Of a stretch of 35,699 bases of DNA, positions 18,515 through 24,991 are shown one piece after another. The stretch's first letter is position 1; the number at the start of each line of letters is the position of its first letter. Made by a program: the position numbers and the translations under genes. A model generated the notes under the pieces. That model was not told where the DNA came from. It ran no database searches and was given only the letters and a program-made list of their open reading frames with translations. Origin of the DNA: an uncultured Eubacterium sp. (lineage in GTDB: Bacteria > Bacillota > Clostridia > Lachnospirales > Lachnospiraceae); NCBI GenBank assembly GCA_900545725.1, contig URAI01000016.1, positions 1 to 35,699 on the forward strand, written 5' to 3'.

Positions 18515-18967
18515 ATGAAGTCGGAAAGACATAATAAGATAGTTGAATTAATAAAAAAATATAGCATTGGAACACAGGAAGAACTTGCGGATGCTCTTAA
18601 TAAGGCGGGTTTTAATGTTACGCAGGCAACTGTATCAAGAGATATAAGAGAACTCAATCTTACTAAGATGTCAGTAGATGGCGGTAAGCAAAGATATGTT
18701 ATAATACAGAATGCTGATGTTGAGATGAATAATAAGTACATCCGTGTACTAAAAGAAGGTTTTATCTCAATGGATATGGCACAGAATATTATTGTGATAA
18801 GGACAGTTGCTGGGATGGCTATGGCTGTATGTGCAGCACTTGATGCATTAAAATGGCATGAGATAGTAGGTTCAATTGCCGGTGATGATACTATTATGTG
18901 TGCCGTAAGAACAGTTGATGATACTGTTAAGGTAATGGGCAGATTGAGAAATATAATTAATAAGTAA
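18515..18967 (+). CDS. argR: Arginine repressor ArgR/AhrC
   Basis: Hexameric arginine-sensing regulator. The N-terminal winged helix (KIVELIKKYSIGTQEELADAL, then ATVSRDIRELNLTK) has the invariant SR of the recognition helix. The C-terminal oligomerisation/arginine-binding domain shows the GDDTIMCAVR signature near residue 122. 150 residues is typical. CAGGGGTG precedes the ATG. It has its own promoter and a likely ARG box, so autoregulation is inferred. Confidence 0.95.
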   Translation: MKSERHNKIVELIKKYSIGTQEELADALNKAGFNVTQATVSRDIRELNLTKMSVDGGKQRYVIIQNADVEMNNKYIRVLKEGFISMDMAQNIIVIRTVAGMAMAVCAALDALKWHEIVGSIAGDDTIMCAVRTVDDTVKVMGRLRNIINK

Positions 18968-18987
18968 CAATGAAATCGAACATTTGT

Positions 18988-19016
18988 TTGACTTAATATG
19001 TGATATGTGATATAAT
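18988..19016 (+). promoter_or_regulatory. Near-consensus sigma-A promoter driving the recN leader
   Basis: TTGACT (18988-18993), 17-base spacer, TATAAT (19011-19016). The predicted start near 19022-19024 falls inside the left arm of the argR terminator, so transcripts from this promoter would not form that terminator and could run on through the structured leader into recN. Confidence 0.75.
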
Positions 19017-19055
19017 CCGTTTATAGGAAATTCCTGTAAGCGGATTTTATTTTTA
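19014..19055 (+). terminator. Rho-independent terminator of argR
   Basis: A long stem: AATCCG (19014-19019) pairs with CGGATT (19041-19046), continuing inward through TTA/TAA to AGGA/TCCT around an AAT loop, about 15 pairs with two U-G wobbles. It is followed by TTTTATTTTTAT. Very convincing. Confidence 0.85.
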
Positions 19056-19246
19056 TCCCGGTTTGAGATGACCCATTCTTCTATAGGAAAGGGAACGATA
19101 TTGTCTCAGTCGGGATTTAATCTCCGGCAAAGATTACGCTGTGCAAGGATTGCAGAGCCGCTGATATGAAAAAGTCAGCATAGCTGACTGGCGGCTCGCA
19201 GCAAGATTTGCGGGAGAATCTTGAATGAAAAGGCGGGTATTATATT
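19056..19246 (+). ncRNA. Structured 5' leader of recN (unidentified RNA element)
   Basis: Dense hairpins: TCCCG..TGAGA against TCTCA..CGGGA (about 19054-19114); TAATC/GATTA (about 19119-19135); GCT-TGCA/TGCA-AGC (19138-19158); AGCCGC (19156-19161) with GCGGCT (19191-19196) enclosing GTCAGC/GCTGAC (19174-19188, 3-nt loop); CAAGATT (19202-19208) with AATCTTG (19217-19223). Some stems exclude one another: AGC at 19156-19158 is claimed by two, and TCAGC 19175-19179 can pair either with GCTGA 19160-19164 or with GCTGA 19183-19187. I do not recognise any known riboswitch, T-box, 6S, SRP or RNase P signature. No terminator was seen before recN. Confidence 0.55.
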
Positions 19247-20935
19247 ATGTTGACTAATTTACATGTTAAGAATCTTGCATTGATTGAAGAAGCGGATATA
19301 TATTTTAATAATGGGCTTAATATTCTTACAGGCGAGACGGGTGCCGGAAAGTCTATTATACTTGGTTCGATTAACATTGCTATAGGTAATAAGGTATCGG
19401 CTGATATTATAAGAAAGGGCTGTGATTACGCCTTAACAGAACTGATGTTCCATACAGATAATAAGGAAGTCATAAAGACATTACGAAGCATGGATATAGA
19501 GGAGCTTGATGATGGTGATGTATTAATATCAAGAAAGATTATGCCGACACGTTCAGTAATTAAGATTAATGGACAGAATTGTACTGCTACGCAGGCAAGA
19601 GTTGTTGCAGCATATCTTATTGATATTCATGGACAGCACGATAATCAGATCTTACTTAATGAGGGGAAACATCTTGCCGTTGTCGATAATTTTGGAAAAG
19701 ACAGTATCCTGCCGGTTAAGAATGAACTTAAAAGGGAGTATGGAATATATTCGGGAATACTTAAGGAATTGAAGGAAGTTGATATTGATGCCGATACCAG
19801 AAGCCGTGAGATTTCATTTATGGAATATGAGGTTAATGAGATTGAGAGTGCATGTCTTAATGATGGGGAAGATGAGCAACTGGAAGCAGAATTTAAGAAG
19901 ATGGCTAATGCACAGAAGATAATGGAGAGCATTGAAAGCACTGTTTCCTATTTTGATGATGGAAATGAGAGTATAACGATGATGACAGGCATGGCTGCAA
20001 GGGATATTAATGGTGTAACACAATATGATGAACGTCTTGTAAAGATTGCGGATACACTGGCAGACCTTGAGAGTATGGCATCAGATGCTTCAAGGATGTT
20101 ATCAGATTATATCGAACAATGTGAATTTGATGAGGAAGATTATACCAGAGTAAGGGAAAGATTAGACCTTATTAATTCACTTAAGATGAAGTATGGAAGA
20201 ACAATAAAGGATATATCAGAATATCTTGAAGATAAGAAGAGTAAGCTTGAGAAGCTGTATGACCATGATAATCTTATAAAGACTTTATCACAGAAAGCAG
20301 AGGCACAAAGAATTATCGTTGATAATATCTGTACACAGCTTACCAATGTAAGAAAGAAAGCGGCTAAGGAACTGGAGACACAGATAATAGACGCATTAAA
20401 GGATCTTAATTTTCTTGATGTAAGATTTGAAGCTGAATTTTCAAAGACAGATGATTATAGCGCTAATGGTAATGATTTTATGCATTTTATAATATCAACT
20501 AATCCGGGTGAAGATCTTAAGCCGTTATCTAGAATTGCATCAGGCGGTGAACTTTCAAGAATTATGCTTGCGATTAAGACGGTAACTGCTAATCAGGATA
20601 ATATTGGAACACTTATATTTGATGAGATTGATGCGGGAATCAGCGGACGTACTGCACAGATGGTAGCTAATAAATTGTCTGAATTATCGCAGGTGCATCA
20701 GATTATATGTATTACACATCTTCCACAGATTGCTTCTATGGCAGATTCGCATTTTATGATTGAAAAAACTTCCACGAATAATTCAACGACAACTGACATA
20801 TATCAGTTGAAGGAGGAAGAATCAGACAAGGAGCTTGCAAGACTTCTTGGTGGAAGTGAACTTACTAAGGCAGCACTTGATAATGCGAGAGAATTAAAGG
20901 AGAAAGCGAGAATTTTTAAAAATTACAAAAAATAA
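19247..20935 (+). CDS. recN: DNA repair protein RecN
   Basis: SMC-like ATPase acting early in double-strand break repair. Walker A GETGAGKS is at residues 29-36. A coiled-coil region of about 150-360 with the SFMEYEVNEIESACL and DDGNES segments follows. The signature ASGGELSRIMLA is near residue 430, Walker B LIFDEIDAGISG near 455, and ITHLPQIA after it. 562 residues is normal. The ribosome site is weak and far, which fits leader-dependent control. No LexA/SOS box was recognised upstream. Confidence 0.96.
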   Translation: MLTNLHVKNLALIEEADIYFNNGLNILTGETGAGKSIILGSINIAIGNKVSADIIRKGCDYALTELMFHTDNKEVIKTLRSMDIEELDDGDVLISRKIMPTRSVIKINGQNCTATQARVVAAYLIDIHGQHDNQILLNEGKHLAVVDNFGKDSILPVKNELKREYGIYSGILKELKEVDIDADTRSREISFMEYEVNEIESACLNDGEDEQLEAEFKKMANAQKIMESIESTVSYFDDGNESITMMTGMAARDINGVTQYDERLVKIADTLADLESMASDASRMLSDYIEQCEFDEEDYTRVRERLDLINSLKMKYGRTIKDISEYLEDKKSKLEKLYDHDNLIKTLSQKAEAQRIIVDNICTQLTNVRKKAAKELETQIIDALKDLNFLDVRFEAEFSKTDDYSANGNDFMHFIISTNPGEDLKPLSRIASGGELSRIMLAIKTVTANQDNIGTLIFDEIDAGISGRTAQMVANKLSELSQVHQIICITHLPQIASMADSHFMIEKTSTNNSTTTDIYQLKEEESDKELARLLGGSELTKAALDNARELKEKARIFKNYKK

Positions 20936-21082
20936 CAATTATATTAACTGCTATATTTTTAGCAGATAGAAAAAATAACCTATATTAATATTTTATTATA
21001 TGCAGATAATATTCATAAGATATAACATCCAAAAGCATAAACTGTTGTTTTTAAGCTATAACTGACAGTATAGGATTTATCT

Positions 21083-21157
21083 ATGTTTGACAAGTTTGTA
21101 TGTGAACCGGCTATTTGTGTCGCAGGTGTAACAAAACAGCCTTTATTGCAGAGCTGA
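21083..21157 (+). CDS. Mini-ORF, copy 1 of the AIC-AGVTK repeat
   Basis: A 24-codon frame, MFDKFVCEPAICVAGVTK then QPLLQS, has AGGA (21072-21075) seven bases before its ATG. Residues 3-18 align with the end of a second mini-ORF at 35604-35696 (KFISELAICAAGVTK). Over the 52-base match (21090-21141) changes include several silent third-position ones. The same DNA can fold into a hairpin (GGCT..AGCC arms). It could be a tiny protein, a leader peptide, or a dispersed palindromic repeat that happens to be open; function unknown. Confidence 0.35.
   Translation: MFDKFVCEPAICVAGVTKQPLLQS
21090..21141 (+). repeat. Dispersed 52-bp repeat, copy 1
   Basis: Aligns without gaps to 35647-35698, with about 40 of 52 positions identical including the core GGCTATTTGTG. 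The core and its right arm (ACAAA..AGCC) are complementary, so each copy forms a hairpin around a GCA-containing loop. A smaller upstream hairpin (GTTT..GAAC here, AGTTCA/TGAACT in copy 2) is also kept. Confidence 0.7.
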
Positions 21158-21218
21158 ATCTGACATTTGGCTTGTGGTTCCTACAGCATTAGAAAGTGCC
21201 TGCGGAATGGAGTGGATT

Positions 21219-22445
21219 ATGAAGGAATATCGTAAGAACAATAAAATATTCAGGTTATTTTTTTTAACTGTGATTGGTGTTATTATTGCAGCGGGTTTTG
21301 GAATATATGCAGGAATTCTTATGAAAAAGATCCCTCGTAATATATATGTAGAAAATAATAAAACTACAACGCTTGAATTAAATCTTCCGGTAACAGGTGA
21401 TAATGTAATACAGACGGTGGATTTTAATAAACCGGTTACATTTGTAGCAGGAAGTACCGGAACATATAAGATGGATATAAAGCTGTTTGGAGTATTTGAT
21501 ATCAGCACAGTCAATGTCAATGTGGTAGAGCAAAAGAATGTTTACCCTTGTGGATTCCAGACAGGTCTGTATATGAAGACAGATGGTGTGCTTGTTGTCG
21601 GAACTGAAAATATTGAGGATTCTTATGGCAATCTGATAAGCCCCTGTGAAAATGTTATCCGAACGGGAGATTATATATCTGCCGTAAATGGTAATTATAT
21701 AAACAGAAAGGATGAACTTATAGATATTATAAGTGAATTTAACGGTGGGGAGCTCATATTTACAGTAAGAAGAAATGAGTCTGATATAGATGTAAGTATA
21801 CGTCCTGTAAGAGATACCAATGGCGATTATAAGGTCGGTTTGTGGGTTAAAGATGATGCACAGGGAATAGGAACGGTAACATATATAGATGAGGGTGGAA
21901 GGTTCGGAGCATTGGGACATGGCATTACGGACACAGATACTGATAAGCTGCTGGATATATCTGATGGTGCGTTATATAGAACAAATATTATTTCAATAAT
22001 AAAAGGTGAGGATGGAACGCCTGGAGAATTTGTTGGAACAATTGATTATAAAAAGTCTAATGTGTTAGGTGAAATTAACAGTAACCGTACTAATGGGATA
22101 TATGGAACCATAGATACTAAGCTTATAGAAGAATATGATTTAAAGATGATGCCGGTGGGGTATAGTTATGAGACACATAAAGGAACAGCAACAATAAGAA
22201 TGTATGTCAAAGGAGAATTTAAGGAATATCCTATCATAATAGAAGAGTTGTCTAACAACGAGAGCAAGAATATAACATTCAGGGTAGTATCAGAGGAACT
22301 CTTAGAACTTACCAATGGTATAGTGCAGGGGATGAGCGGTTGTCCCATTATACAGGATGGCAAGATAATAGGAGCAGTTACACATGTATTTATAGATAAT
22401 TCTAAGTGTGGGTATGGGATATATATGGAGAAGATGATGGGATGA
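21219..22445 (+). CDS. spoIVB: SpoIVB serine peptidase (S55)
   Basis: Forespore-secreted protease that starts the sigma-K checkpoint signal by cleaving SpoIVFA. It has an N-terminal anchor (FRLFFLTVIGVIIAAGFGIYAG), a PDZ domain around residues 100-185 (GLYMKTDGVLVVG, then RTGDYISAVNG), and the SpoIVB peptidase domain with catalytic His in ALGHGITDTDT (residue 234) and Ser in VQGMSGCPII (residue 373). The second serine of the usual GMSGSP is Cys here. Start at 21219 has GGAGTGG upstream; GTG 21174 would add 15 unlikely residues. It follows recN as usual, but spo0A does not follow directly. Confidence 0.95.
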   Translation: MKEYRKNNKIFRLFFLTVIGVIIAAGFGIYAGILMKKIPRNIYVENNKTTTLELNLPVTGDNVIQTVDFNKPVTFVAGSTGTYKMDIKLFGVFDISTVNVNVVEQKNVYPCGFQTGLYMKTDGVLVVGTENIEDSYGNLISPCENVIRTGDYISAVNGNYINRKDELIDIISEFNGGELIFTVRRNESDIDVSIRPVRDTNGDYKVGLWVKDDAQGIGTVTYIDEGGRFGALGHGITDTDTDKLLDISDGALYRTNIISIIKGEDGTPGEFVGTIDYKKSNVLGEINSNRTNGIYGTIDTKLIEEYDLKMMPVGYSYETHKGTATIRMYVKGEFKEYPIIIEELSNNESKNITFRVVSEELLELTNGIVQGMSGCPIIQDGKIIGAVTHVFIDNSKCGYGIYMEKMMG

Positions 22446-22530
22446 TACACTGATGGCACAAGAAAAATCACATTTGCATTTTTGCTTCTTCACAAATAAT
22501 AAAGTTAAAGTTGACATTGATGGGATGAAA

Positions 22531-22547
22531 TATATAATTAATTATAT
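22531..22547. repeat. 17-bp palindrome, copy 1 (left flank of hsd remnant)
   Basis: TATATAATTAATTATAT, containing a perfect 16-base palindrome. An identical 17-mer is at 23133-23149. The two bracket the restriction-modification remnant. Confidence 0.7.
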
Positions 22548-22549
22548 TA

Positions 22550-22586
22550 TGTTTAAAAAATGAAACCGCTTAATTTAGCACGGTTT
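22550..22586 (-). terminator. Possible minus-strand terminator
   Basis: AAACCG (22563-22568) pairs with CGGTTT (22581-22586). Read on the minus strand the hairpin is followed by CAT and TTTTTT, so it could end transcripts running leftward from the ABC exporter genes through the hsd remnant. Confidence 0.45.
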
Positions 22587-22677
22587 ATAACAGTGATAGA
22601 GTTACGGTGGCAGACAATCAAAGACAGCGATTAATTACTGTTGAATAAAATATACATGAAATTTGGAGAATTAAAAG

Positions 22678-22776
22678 ATGATTACAGGTGAATTAAAAAA
22701 CAGAATTGACAGTTTATGGGAGATTTTCTGGACAGGCAAGGGATATGGCCGTCATAAAAGACTGAATCAGATATAG
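22678..22776 (+). pseudogene. Remnant of type I restriction-modification hsdM (N-terminus only)
   Basis: The start ATG has GGAG 9 bases upstream and encodes MITGELKNRIDSLWEIFWTG, which matches the well-known opening of HsdM (type I modification methyltransferase). After about 20 codons the homology stops, and the frame runs 12 further codons to a stop. No methyltransferase motifs (NPPY) or hsdS are present. The intact start signals make this a deletion scar rather than random similarity. Confidence 0.75.
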
Positions 22777-23129
22777 AAAGTCTGGAACATATTCTTTGGA
22801 ATGAGGTCGGTTCTAAGGATGACTATGAGAAAGAATATGGACATAAGCCGTTAGGTGAGTTTGTCCGTGAGATTGTAGGGCTTGATATGAATACAGCAAA
22901 GGAAGCCTTTTCAAGATTTCTTAATGATGTTAATCTCGACAGCAGACAGATATATTTTGTAAATCAGATTGTTGAGTATATTGTGCATAATGGTATAATG
23001 AAAGATTTATCTGTGCTTCAGGAATCACCATTTACTGACAAGGGCAGTGTGGTAGAAATATTTACTGACATGTCAGTATGGATGGAGATTAGGAAGGTTA
23101 TTGACCAGATTAATGCCAATGCAGCATAA
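22758..23129 (+). pseudogene. Remnant of type I restriction endonuclease hsdR (C-terminus)
   Basis: An open frame without a start encodes TESDIESLEHILWNEVGS, then YGHKPLGEFVREIVGLD, SRQIYFVNQIVEYIVHNG, ESPFTDKGSVVEIFTD and a final INANAA. This is the C-terminal domain of EcoEI-type HsdR subunits and ends at the natural stop. The frame is closed upstream by a stop at 22755-22757. ATG 22887 is internal and would give only an 80-residue fragment. DEAD-box helicase and nuclease motifs are gone. It directly follows the hsdM start, as expected if one deletion removed the rest of an hsdM-hsdS-hsdR operon. Confidence 0.8.
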
Positions 23130-23132
23130 AAG

Positions 23133-23149
23133 TATATAATTAATTATAT
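23133..23149. repeat. 17-bp palindrome, copy 2 (right flank of hsd remnant)
   Basis: Identical to 22531-22547. It overlaps the stop codon (23144-23146) of the minus-strand ABC gene and begins 4 bases past the hsdR remnant stop. Confidence 0.7.
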
Positions 23150-24991
23150 GCTGATAACTCTCCCAGGACTGCCACCATAAACTCTATGCGATATGGATAC
23201 CGTTGTTCTGCCCTTGCTTGCTATTGACAGTGCATCGAGAATATTGCGCTCAGTTTCGGCATCGAGGCTGGCTGTGATTTCGTCAAGCAGCAGGATTGAT
23301 GGGTTGGTTATAACAGCTCTTGCAATGGATAGAAGCTGCCATTGACCTTGTGATAATAGTGTTGGTTCATAAATTGTATCATATCCGTCAGGTAATTTAA
23401 TAATTGCTTCATGTATTCCAACGAGTTTTGCAGCATTTTCAATCTGTTCGTCTGTATATGAACTATCAAAAATGGTAATCTGGTCTTTGATGGTTCCTGC
23501 TACAGGATGAAATATCTGTTCAACATATCCGAATATCTGTCGCCTTTTGTTATCAGGAATAAGCTGTACCGGTGTGCCATTAATATAGATTTCACCGGAT
23601 AATGGCTGGTAGAGTCCTAGAAGAAGTTTGAATATTGTACTTTTTCCGGCGCCGGTCCGGCCTGATAATGTTACCTGTTCACCTGCATTAATATTAAATG
23701 ACAGGTTATGTAATATAATATCATCTTTTTCATAACCAAAAGTAACATTCTTTAGCTGAATCGCTGGTGTACTATATTGGGAACTAATATGCTGGCTGCC
23801 ATTCTTATATGAAAATACGCTGGCGGTGGACTGGGGATTGCTATTAATATTTCTGCCATATTCAATTTTGTTTGCAGCTGTTGATGTATTATTGGTATGA
23901 TTAATTCCATCAGTATGGCTGTTAGGAGTTATATAATTGCCGTAATCAGAGATAATCTTTCTTTCCGGCTGGTTAAGATATATATTAATTCTTTTAACGC
24001 CTGCGATTGCTGACTGGATTGTCTGTATTTCCATTCCAAGGCTTTCTATAGGTGAGAATATCTGCGATATATAGTTGATGATTGTAACAGAAGTGCCTAC
24101 AGACATACCGAATAATGTGAGTATCTGTGCATTGCCGGAAGCTGATAGAAGCATGACAATTGATGCAATAACTGCATTTAATATTAATATAATAGGAGAG
24201 TATATTGCATCATAGAAATTTGATTTTTCAATAGATACATAGCTTTCTGTTAAATATTTATCATACTTTTTCTGCATATATTTTTCTTTATTCAGATTGT
24301 GAATCATTCTGATACATTTGATTGTTTCAGGAACGTGGTTAGTTACACGGCTTACGGCAGCACGGTTGGCAAGCTGTGCGGAGAGCATATGTTTCTGGAC
24401 AATTCTTGTAAATAAAAATATTATAGGAACAGTAATAAGAAGTATTATAGCAAGACCTGTGTTTTTAAAAAATATAATACATAATATACTCATTATTTTG
24501 CAGGCATCGGCTATCATGCTGATAATTCCGGAGGTAAACAGTGTTTCGACAGTGTCAACATCGCCGACGAAACGTGATACAATGCTTCCAGGCTCCTGTC
24601 TGCTTAATGCATCAGCATTAAGATGTGTCATTTTCTGCATAAGACTGCTTCGTATAGAGTGGGTAATCTTCTGACCGAATATTGTAAGGAGAATATCTCT
24701 TACCGCCTCAAATAATCCGTTTATGATAATTAATGCAAAGTAGCCAAGTGCAAAATAAAACGGAAGGCGTCTGTTTTGTGCAAGTATCTCAACAATAGAG
24801 CCTAATACAAGAGGCGGCAGCAGTGATATTATTACAGCACCTGCTACGGTAAAAAATATAAAAAATGTTAGGAGCTTATGATGTTTTATTGTGTCAGATA
24901 TAATAGAGAATAAATGGCTTTTTGAAGTTCTTTCATATTTGCAGTAATTGTCATGGCTGGTATTTTTATTAGCCGGATTAGCTGATTTCAT
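23144..24991 (-). CDS. ABC exporter half-transporter, catalytic-site subunit (C-terminus possibly clipped)
   Basis: Type I exporter half with six membrane helices, then a nucleotide-binding domain from about residue 410. Walker A is GRTGAGKST near 444, Walker B ILLLDE with the catalytic glutamate retained, and the H-loop SISHR. The signature is degenerate: LSQGQWQ instead of LSGGQ. Its partner shows the opposite pattern, as in heterodimeric exporters with one active site. An N/S/T-rich linker of about 60 residues separates the two domains. After SISHR only 12 residues remain, where about 35-45 are usual, and the stop lies in the 17-bp palindrome. The start at 24991 has GGTGG upstream and overlaps the previous gene by 14 bases; the open frame extends back to 25039. 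Confidence 0.88.
   Translation of the reverse strand: MKSANPANKNTSHDNYCKYERTSKSHLFSIISDTIKHHKLLTFFIFFTVAGAVIISLLPPLVLGSIVEILAQNRRLPFYFALGYFALIIINGLFEAVRDILLTIFGQKITHSIRSSLMQKMTHLNADALSRQEPGSIVSRFVGDVDTVETLFTSGIISMIADACKIMSILCIIFFKNTGLAIILLITVPIIFLFTRIVQKHMLSAQLANRAAVSRVTNHVPETIKCIRMIHNLNKEKYMQKKYDKYLTESYVSIEKSNFYDAIYSPIILILNAVIASIVMLLSASGNAQILTLFGMSVGTSVTIINYISQIFSPIESLGMEIQTIQSAIAGVKRINIYLNQPERKIISDYGNYITPNSHTDGINHTNNTSTAANKIEYGRNINSNPQSTASVFSYKNGSQHISSQYSTPAIQLKNVTFGYEKDDIILHNLSFNINAGEQVTLSGRTGAGKSTIFKLLLGLYQPLSGEIYINGTPVQLIPDNKRRQIFGYVEQIFHPVAGTIKDQITIFDSSYTDEQIENAAKLVGIHEAIIKLPDGYDTIYEPTLLSQGQWQLLSIARAVITNPSILLLDEITASLDAETERNILDALSIASKGRTTVSISHRVYGGSPGRVISI

Larger units (their letters stand above)
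20936..21218 (+). other. recN-spoIVB intergenic region
   Basis: AT-rich. The first 150 bases show no gene, though GCTATATTTTTAGC near 20951-20964 is a weak hairpin after recN. The rest holds the repeat/mini-ORF at 21083-21157. A GTG at 21174 could extend spoIVB but is not favoured. No sigma-G-type promoter with correct spacing was found. Confidence 0.4.

Noticed and set aside
19056..19246. Known RNA class (cobalamin, c-di-GMP, T-box, 6S, SRP or RNase P)
   Set aside because: None of the conserved core strings of these classes could be found, despite heavy structure.
21155..21193. Sigma-G promoter for spoIVB (TGAATC...CATTAGA)
   Set aside because: Spacing of 26 bases is too long for sigma-G.
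22887..23129. Independent 80-residue gene
   Set aside because: It is the tail of an HsdR remnant; the similarity extends upstream of the ATG in the same frame and no ribosome site is present.
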